9,904 nucleotides of DNA, from NCBI GenBank assembly GCA_934437695.1, contig CAKSAW010000038.1, forward strand, positions 1-9,904. Direction: 5' to 3'. Shown piece after piece: positions 5,772 to 9,904 of this stretch (its first letter is position 1; the number at the start of each line of letters is the position of its first letter). The notes beneath the pieces were generated by a model, which did not search any database, was not told the origin of the DNA, and was given only the letters and a program-made list of their open reading frames with translations. The stretch is from an uncultured Blautia sp. (GTDB taxonomy: Bacteria; Bacillota; Clostridia; Lachnospirales; Lachnospiraceae). The position numbers and the translations under genes were made by a program.

Positions 5772-5814
5772 AATTGTTCAGTGCTTTTGTAAAACAGCAG
5801 ATTTCTGAACAGTT
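5772..5814 (+). promoter_or_regulatory. Hairpin in the glgC leader
   Basis: AATTGTTCAG (5772-5781) can pair with CTGAACAGTT (5805-5814) over 10 bp with one wobble. Inside it TGC (5782-5784) pairs with GCA (5797-5799), and TTT (5785-5787) with AAA (5792-5794), around a four-base loop. There is no U-tract after it, so it is not a plain terminator. It ends about 15 nt before the AGAGGTG ribosome binding site. It may affect mRNA stability or translation, or the DNA palindrome may be a repressor site just downstream of the start. Confidence 0.5.
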
Positions 5815-5841
5815 ACCATCATTACAACAAGAGGTGATTGC

Positions 5842-7116
5842 ATGATTAAGAAAGAAATGATAGCCATGCTTCTAGCTGGCGGCCAGGGCAGCAGACTGGG
5901 TGTACTGACAGAAAAAGTAGCTAAACCTGCAGTTGCTTTTGGTGGGAAATATCGTATCATAGACTTTCCCTTAAGTAACTGCATTAACTCGGGTATTGAT
6001 ACAGTAGGTGTATTAACGCAGTATCAGCCATTAAGGCTTAATACACATATCGGAATCGGTATTCCGTGGGATCTTGACAGAAATGAAGGTGGTGTAACAG
6101 TACTGCCGCCTTATGAGAAAAGTACCAGCAGTGAGTGGTATACAGGTACGGCCAATGCGATCTTCCAGAATATGGACTATATGGAGCAGTATAATCCGGA
6201 TTATGTTCTGATTTTATCCGGTGACCATATCTATAAGATGGATTATGAAGTAATGCTTGATTTCCATAAAGCGAATAAAGCGGATGTGACAATCGCCTGT
6301 ATGCCTGTTCCTATTGAGGAGGCAAGCCGTTTTGGTATCATGGTAACAGATGATATGGGACGTATCACAGAGTTTGAGGAGAAACCTGAGCATCCAAGCA
6401 GTAATCTGGCATCCATGGGAATTTATATTTTCAGCTGGCCTGCTCTGAAAGAAGCACTGATGACTCTGAAGGATCAGAGCAGCTGTGACTTTGGCAAGCA
6501 TGTTCTTCCGTACTGCAAAGAGAAGGGTGAAAGACTTTTTGCATATGAATACAATGGATACTGGAAGGATGTAGGAACTCTTGGTTCTTATTGGGAGGCC
6601 AATATGGAACTGATCGATATTATTCCGGAATTTAATCTCTATGAAGAGTTTTGGAAGATTTATACAAAGGGAGATATTATTCCCCCTCAGTATATTTCAG
6701 CAGATGCTGTTACAGACAGATGCCTGATCGGAGAGGGTGCGGAAATTTACGGAGAAGTACATAATTCTGTAATCGGACCGAATGTTGTGATCGGAAAGGG
6801 AAGTGTGATCCGTGATTCCATCATTATGCGCAATTCTACTATAGGAGAGGATGTGCAGATGGATAAAGCTATCATTGCTGAGGATGTTACCATTGGAAAT
6901 AATGTTGTATTAGGATGCGGCGAGGAAGTACCGAATGTGATGAAACCTGCAGTATATGCGTTTGGAATTGCTACGGTAGGTGAGCACAGTGTGATTCCGG
7001 ATAATGTAAGGATCGGAAAGAATACATCCATATCAGGTATAACTACACATGAAGATTATCCTGATGGTGAACTGGCCGGCGGACAGGTGATTGCAGCAAA
7101 GGACGGTGACGAATAA
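5842..7116 (+). CDS. glgC: Glucose-1-phosphate adenylyltransferase, catalytic subunit
   Basis: Makes ADP-glucose from glucose 1-phosphate and ATP, the committed step of bacterial glycogen synthesis. The protein has 424 residues. The nucleotidyltransferase domain shows LAGGQGSRL (about 11-19), AKPAVAFGG (about 27-35), [12 protein letters not shown] (about 41-52), [12 protein letters not shown] (about 99-110), [11 protein letters not shown] with the catalytic-type Asp at about 128, and FEEKP with the sugar-phosphate-binding-type Lys at about 181. From about residue 290, hexapeptide repeats ([37 protein letters not shown]) form the left-handed beta-helix. All key residues are present, so the enzyme should be active. 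AGAGGTG at 5830-5836 precedes the ATG. Its stop overlaps the glgD start by one base (TAATG). No glycogen synthase or branching gene lies in the window. Confidence 0.96.
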   Translation: MIKKEMIAMLLAGGQGSRLGVLTEKVAKPAVAFGGKYRIIDFPLSNCINSGIDTVGVLTQYQPLRLNTHIGIGIPWDLDRNEGGVTVLPPYEKSTSSEWYTGTANAIFQNMDYMEQYNPDYVLILSGDHIYKMDYEVMLDFHKANKADVTIACMPVPIEEASRFGIMVTDDMGRITEFEEKPEHPSSNLASMGIYIFSWPALKEALMTLKDQSSCDFGKHVLPYCKEKGERLFAYEYNGYWKDVGTLGSYWEANMELIDIIPEFNLYEEFWKIYTKGDIIPPQYISADAVTDRCLIGEGAEIYGEVHNSVIGPNVVIGKGSVIRDSIIMRNSTIGEDVQMDKAIIAEDVTIGNNVVLGCGEEVPNVMKPAVYAFGIATVGEHSVIPDNVRIGKNTSISGITTHEDYPDGELAGGQVIAAKDGDE

Positions 7117-8234
7117 TGAGAGCAATAGGTATTATTTTGGCAGGCGGTAATAATAACCGCATGAGAGAGTTATCAAATAAGAGAGCGATCGCAGCAATGC
7201 CGATTGCAGGAAGCTACAGAAGCATTGACTTTGCACTGAGCAATATGGCGAGTTCTCATATTCAGAAGGTTGCTGTTCTGACACAATACAATGCCCGTTC
7301 CCTGAATGAACATTTAAGTTCCTCCAAGTGGTGGGATTTTGGCAGAAAACAGGGTGGTCTTTTTGTATTTACACCAACTATCACAAAGGAGAACAGTCTG
7401 TGGTATCAGGGAACTGCAGATGCTATTTATCAGAATCTGGAGTTTCTTAAGAGCAGTCATGAACCTTATGTAGTGATCGCATCAGGTGATTGTATCTATA
7501 AGATGGATTATAATAAGGTTCTTGAATATCATATCGCTAAGCGTGCAGACGTTACGGTAGTATGTACTACCTGCAATGATCCGAATGAGATTGAGAGATT
7601 TGGCGTTCTGCGCATGAATGAAGACTGCAGAATCGAAGAATTTGAAGAGAAGCCTATGGTTTCTTCTTACAATACGATATCAACAGGTATTTATGTTATC
7701 CGCAGAAGACAGCTGATCGAACTGATCGAGAGAGCTGCACTTGAGGGCAGACATGACTTTGTAAAAGATATCCTGATCCGTTATAAGAACCTTAAGAGGA
7801 TTTATGGATATAAGATAGATACATATTGGAGCAATATCTCTACAGCGGAGGCATATTATAAGACAAATATGGACTTCCTTAAACCAGAGATAAGAAATTA
7901 TTTCTTTAAGCAGGAACCGACGATCAAGACAAAGATTGATGATCTGCCGCCTGCAAAATATAATCCGGGAGCACTGGTCAGAAACAGTCTGGTTGCCAGC
8001 GGATGTATCATCAACGGTACGGTAGAGAATTCTGTTCTCTTTAAGGACGTTTTTGTAGGAAATAACTGTGTTATTAAGAACTCTGTGATTTTAAACAATG
8101 TATATCTGGGGGATAATACTCATATTGAGAACTGCATTGTTGAAAGCCGGGATACTATTCGTGCAAATTCGTATTACTGCGGCGAGGGGGATGTTAAGAT
8201 CGTCGTAGAGAAAAATGACAGATATGTTTTATAA
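7116..8234 (+). CDS. glgD: GlgD, GlgC-like regulatory subunit of ADP-glucose synthesis
   Basis: A paralogue of GlgC that in Gram-positive bacteria forms a mixed complex with GlgC and raises its activity while having little or none alone. The protein has 372 residues. The fold is kept: LAGGNNNRM (about 8-16), WYQGTADAIYQN (about 96-107), ASGDCIYKMDY (Asp about 115), FEEKP (about 166-170), and a shorter C-terminal hexapeptide region (about 285-345). The nucleotide-binding signature is degraded: GGQGSRL of GlgC is GGNNNRM here, and the AKP motif, whose Lys is needed for catalysis in the family, is AIA (Lys replaced by Ile at about 25). This supports a non-catalytic or weakly catalytic role. Start and glgC stop share one base, and an AAAGGA site lies inside glgC at 7098-7103, so the two are translationally coupled and probably made in matched amounts. 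Confidence 0.93.
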   Translation: MRAIGIILAGGNNNRMRELSNKRAIAAMPIAGSYRSIDFALSNMASSHIQKVAVLTQYNARSLNEHLSSSKWWDFGRKQGGLFVFTPTITKENSLWYQGTADAIYQNLEFLKSSHEPYVVIASGDCIYKMDYNKVLEYHIAKRADVTVVCTTCNDPNEIERFGVLRMNEDCRIEEFEEKPMVSSYNTISTGIYVIRRRQLIELIERAALEGRHDFVKDILIRYKNLKRIYGYKIDTYWSNISTAEAYYKTNMDFLKPEIRNYFFKQEPTIKTKIDDLPPAKYNPGALVRNSLVASGCIINGTVENSVLFKDVFVGNNCVIKNSVILNNVYLGDNTHIENCIVESRDTIRANSYYCGEGDVKIVVEKNDRYVL

Positions 8235-8283
8235 TTAAAAAGAGCCGGATAGATTCGGTAAATTGAAAGGAGCTAATTATATC

Positions 8284-8568
8284 ATGAATATTACTGACGT
8301 GCGCGTGAGAAAGGTAGCAAAAGAAGGAAAAATGAAGGCAGTTGTTTCTATTACAATTGACGATGAATTTGTAGTACATGATATTAAAGTGATCGAAGGG
8401 GAAAAAGGATTATTTATTGCAATGCCAAGCCGCAAGGCAGCAGATGGGGAATATCGCGATATCGCACATCCGATCAATTCAGCAACCCGCGACAGGATCC
8501 AGACAATTATCCTGGATAAATTCCAGGAAGTTATGGATGCTGAACCGGAAGAAGCTGTAGCTGAATAA
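8284..8568 (+). CDS. spoVG: SpoVG family regulator
   Basis: A small nucleic-acid-binding regulator first known from sporulation and septation in Bacillus and widespread in Firmicutes. The protein has 94 residues, against about 97 in B. subtilis. It matches SpoVG throughout: [10 protein letters not shown] at the start, [40 protein letters not shown], and a variable acidic C-terminus. The ATG at 8284 is chosen because GAAAGGAG at 8265-8272 lies 11 nt before it. An in-frame TTG at 8263 overlaps that site and would add seven residues absent from the family. It starts 49 bp after glgD with no clear terminator between, so it may be read from the glgCD promoter. A TATAAT at 8230-8235 has no good -35. 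It is followed by a good terminator. Confidence 0.94.
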   Translation: MNITDVRVRKVAKEGKMKAVVSITIDDEFVVHDIKVIEGEKGLFIAMPSRKAADGEYRDIAHPINSATRDRIQTIILDKFQEVMDAEPEEAVAE

Positions 8569-8596
8569 CGGATAAAAAATCAGTAAGATAAAAAGC

Positions 8597-8633
8597 TGGC
8601 ACTGTTTCCTGGAAAGGAGATGGTGCCATTTTT
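8597..8633 (+). terminator. Intrinsic terminator after spoVG
   Basis: 8597-8609 pairs with 8616-8628 over 13 bp including three G-U pairs, around a six-base loop TGGAAA. TTTTT follows at 8629-8633. An A-rich run before the stem could also pair with the T-tract. It ends the glgCD-spoVG transcript and isolates the next gene. Confidence 0.85.
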
Positions 8634-8677
8634 AATGTGAAATATTACATAATTATTACATAAGTTAATAAAAAGTG

Positions 8678-8705
8678 TTGATTTTTTTACGAAATATGTT
8701 ATACT
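8678..8705 (+). promoter_or_regulatory. Promoter of the secreted 3D-domain gene
   Basis: The -35 TTGATT (8678-8683) and -10 TATACT (8700-8705) are separated by 16 bp, with AT-rich DNA upstream. This is a good housekeeping-type promoter. It sits 44 bp after the spoVG terminator and about 33 bp before the ATG at 8739. Confidence 0.75.
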
Positions 8706-8738
8706 GGGTTTCAGATTGATGAGAAAGGTGATTAATTT

Positions 8739-9904
8739 ATGAAGAAAAAAGTTTTTTCATTACTGCTGGCCGGAATGCTTGCTTTTTCCATGGGAACAAC
8801 TGCATATGCAACAGAAGATGCAATCGCTGATATGCAGGCTCAGAAGCAGGAAGCGGAAGCCGGACTTGCTCAGGCGCAGGCAAATATTGACAACCTGGAG
8901 AGCAAGAAGCAGGAGCTGGAGAACTATCTGTCTGATTTGAATACACAGTATGAAGAACTGACCAACACAATTTCTGAACTCAGTGTACAGGCCGGAGAGA
9001 AAGAAAATGAGCTGAAACAGCTCCATACAGAATTAAAGAAAGCTAAAAAAGCGTTAAATAAACAATATGATGATATGAAACTTCGCATTCAGTATATGTA
9101 TGAGAATGGCGGGACATCAGCACTGGAGACTTTACTGTCATCTAAGGATTTGGCAGAATTTCTTAATAATGCTGAGAGTGTTTCAAGGATTTCCCAGTAT
9201 GACAGAGAGATGCTGGAAAAATGCGAGAACCTTCAGAATACGATAAAGGCTCAGGAGACAGCAGCAGAGGAGGAGAAAGCATCTATTGATGAACTTCTTG
9301 AAGAGAGAGCAGCCAGACAGCAGGATGTTCAGAATCTTGTGGCAAGCACAAGTGACAATATTTCTTCTTATGTAAGTCAGATCAGCGCAAGCCAGGAAGA
9401 AGCTGCGGCGCTGACAGCAGAGATCAATAATGCAGATAATAGTATTGCTCAGCTGGTACAGCAGGCAGAAGAAGAAAAAGCAGCCAGAGAGGCAGCTCAG
9501 GCTGAAGCAGAGGCAGAGCAGGAACAGAATTCCGAAGATAGTTCAGAGTCTGAGAATTATGATGAAGCATCAGATTCCTATGATGCAGATTCTTCAGATG
9601 GTACAGATTCTGAAGATGTATCTTATGAGGAAGATACAGATTCTGAAGATTCTGACAGTGAAGACAGCAGTGCTTCAGAAGATACAGAAGACAGTTCTGC
9701 ATCAGAAGACAGCCAGTCATCTTCTGACGGTTCAGGTCAGGGGAAATATCTTGGTAACTTTACACTGACTGCATACTGTAATTGCGCACAGTGCTGTGGT
9801 ACAGCCGGCAATTTGACTGCCAGCGGAACAGTTCCGACAGCAGGACGTACAGTAGCTATGGCAGGCGTTCCTTTCGGAACACAGCTTCTGATCAATGGAA
9901 ATGT
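8739..9904 (+). CDS. Secreted coiled-coil protein with acidic linker and C-terminal 3D domain (partial)
   Basis: Predicted exported cell-wall protein, open to the window end (388 codons visible, no stop). The ATG follows an AAAGGTG site (8724-8730). Residues 1-24 are a signal peptide: MKKK, a hydrophobic core, then AYA before TED. Residues about 27-260 are almost wholly helical and rich in Glu, Gln, Ala and Lys, resembling the PcsB-type coiled coil of peptidoglycan hydrolases; YMYENGGTSALETLLSSKD (about 118-136) is typical of that region. Residues about 262-335 are a low-complexity Ser/Asp/Glu linker. From about 337, FTLTAYCNCAQCCG and AGRTVAMAGVPFGTQLLING match the start of the 3D domain, a double-psi beta-barrel found in Rpf/YuiC/MltA-like wall enzymes. 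Its three signature Asp residues should lie beyond the window, so activity cannot be judged. Likely a muralytic or wall-remodelling protein. Confidence 0.88.
   Translation, partial: MKKKVFSLLLAGMLAFSMGTTAYATEDAIADMQAQKQEAEAGLAQAQANIDNLESKKQELENYLSDLNTQYEELTNTISELSVQAGEKENELKQLHTELKKAKKALNKQYDDMKLRIQYMYENGGTSALETLLSSKDLAEFLNNAESVSRISQYDREMLEKCENLQNTIKAQETAAEEEKASIDELLEERAARQQDVQNLVASTSDNISSYVSQISASQEEAAALTAEINNADNSIAQLVQQAEEEKAAREAAQAEAEAEQEQNSEDSSESENYDEASDSYDADSSDGTDSEDVSYEEDTDSEDSDSEDSSASEDTEDSSASEDSQSSSDGSGQGKYLGNFTLTAYCNCAQCCGTAGNLTASGTVPTAGRTVAMAGVPFGTQLLINGN

Larger units (their letters stand above)
5464..5841. other. 378-bp divergent intergenic region between murC and glgC
   Basis: It holds the murC ribosome binding site and promoter (5472-5550), the glgC promoter (5725-5753), and a glgC leader hairpin (5772-5814). 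Between the two promoters, about 5580-5720 is very A-rich on the plus strand, with several A runs just upstream of the glgC -35. These may act as an UP-like or bent-DNA element. No gene or known RNA motif was seen there. Confidence 0.7.

Noticed and set aside
8240..8263. Possible terminator hairpin between glgD and spoVG (GCCGGATAGATTCGG)
   Set aside because: Only about three base pairs form and there is no T-tract.
8263..8283. TTG-initiated upstream start for spoVG
   Set aside because: The TTG overlaps the ribosome binding site, and the added seven residues are absent from SpoVG proteins. The ATG at 8284 is well placed.
8613..8640. AAAGGAG followed by ATG-like sequence after spoVG, suggesting a small gene
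   Set aside because: The AAAGGAG is one arm of the spoVG terminator, and no frame of useful length follows.

Overview
The window looks like ordinary chromosome of a low-G+C Firmicute of the class Clostridia, most likely family Lachnospiraceae. This is inferred from protein character: a DnaD/DnaI-type helicase-loading pair, a long-form PRPP synthetase, a GlgC/GlgD pair, SpoVG, and a secreted coiled-coil protein ending in a 3D domain. AGGAGG-type ribosome binding sites and AT-rich intergenic DNA agree. The genus cannot be fixed from the sequence alone.

Left end (1-330): the last 25 codons of an unidentified plus-strand gene, then a 160-164 bp foldback element with perfect 18-bp terminal inverted repeats and a TA at each outer edge (MITE-like), then a perfect 20-bp hairpin that probably terminates the convergent transcripts on both sides.

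Minus-strand block (331-5463, read right to left): murC, a 471-bp intergenic region, then a tight three-gene operon dnaD-like / dnaI-like / PRPP synthetase. The operon has its own extended -10 promoter. Its genes are 18 bp and 3 bp apart, joining replicative helicase loading to nucleotide-precursor supply. The 471-bp gap between murC and dnaD is the most unusual part of the window. It holds three perfect DnaA boxes and several variants, partly as head-to-tail 9-bp tandems, an AT-rich stretch, a 17-bp inverted repeat with DnaA-box-like outer ends, and a 16-bp near-repeat near each end. A further perfect DnaA box lies just inside murC. This is consistent with DnaA control of helicase-loader expression (DnaA binds at the dnaB-dnaI operon of Bacillus subtilis), a DnaA-titration site, or an origin-like element.

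Plus-strand block (5725-9904), divergent from murC: an extended -10 promoter, a leader that can form a hairpin, then glgC and glgD overlapping by one base (ADP-glucose synthesis for glycogen). spoVG follows with no convincing terminator before it and a good terminator after it. A strong promoter then drives a secreted protein with a PcsB-like coiled coil, an acidic Ser/Asp/Glu linker and a 3D domain, which is cut by the window end.

No tRNA, rRNA, CRISPR array or transposase gene was seen. Most of the window is core housekeeping; the noteworthy items are the DnaA-box intergenic region, the foldback element and the glgC leader hairpin.
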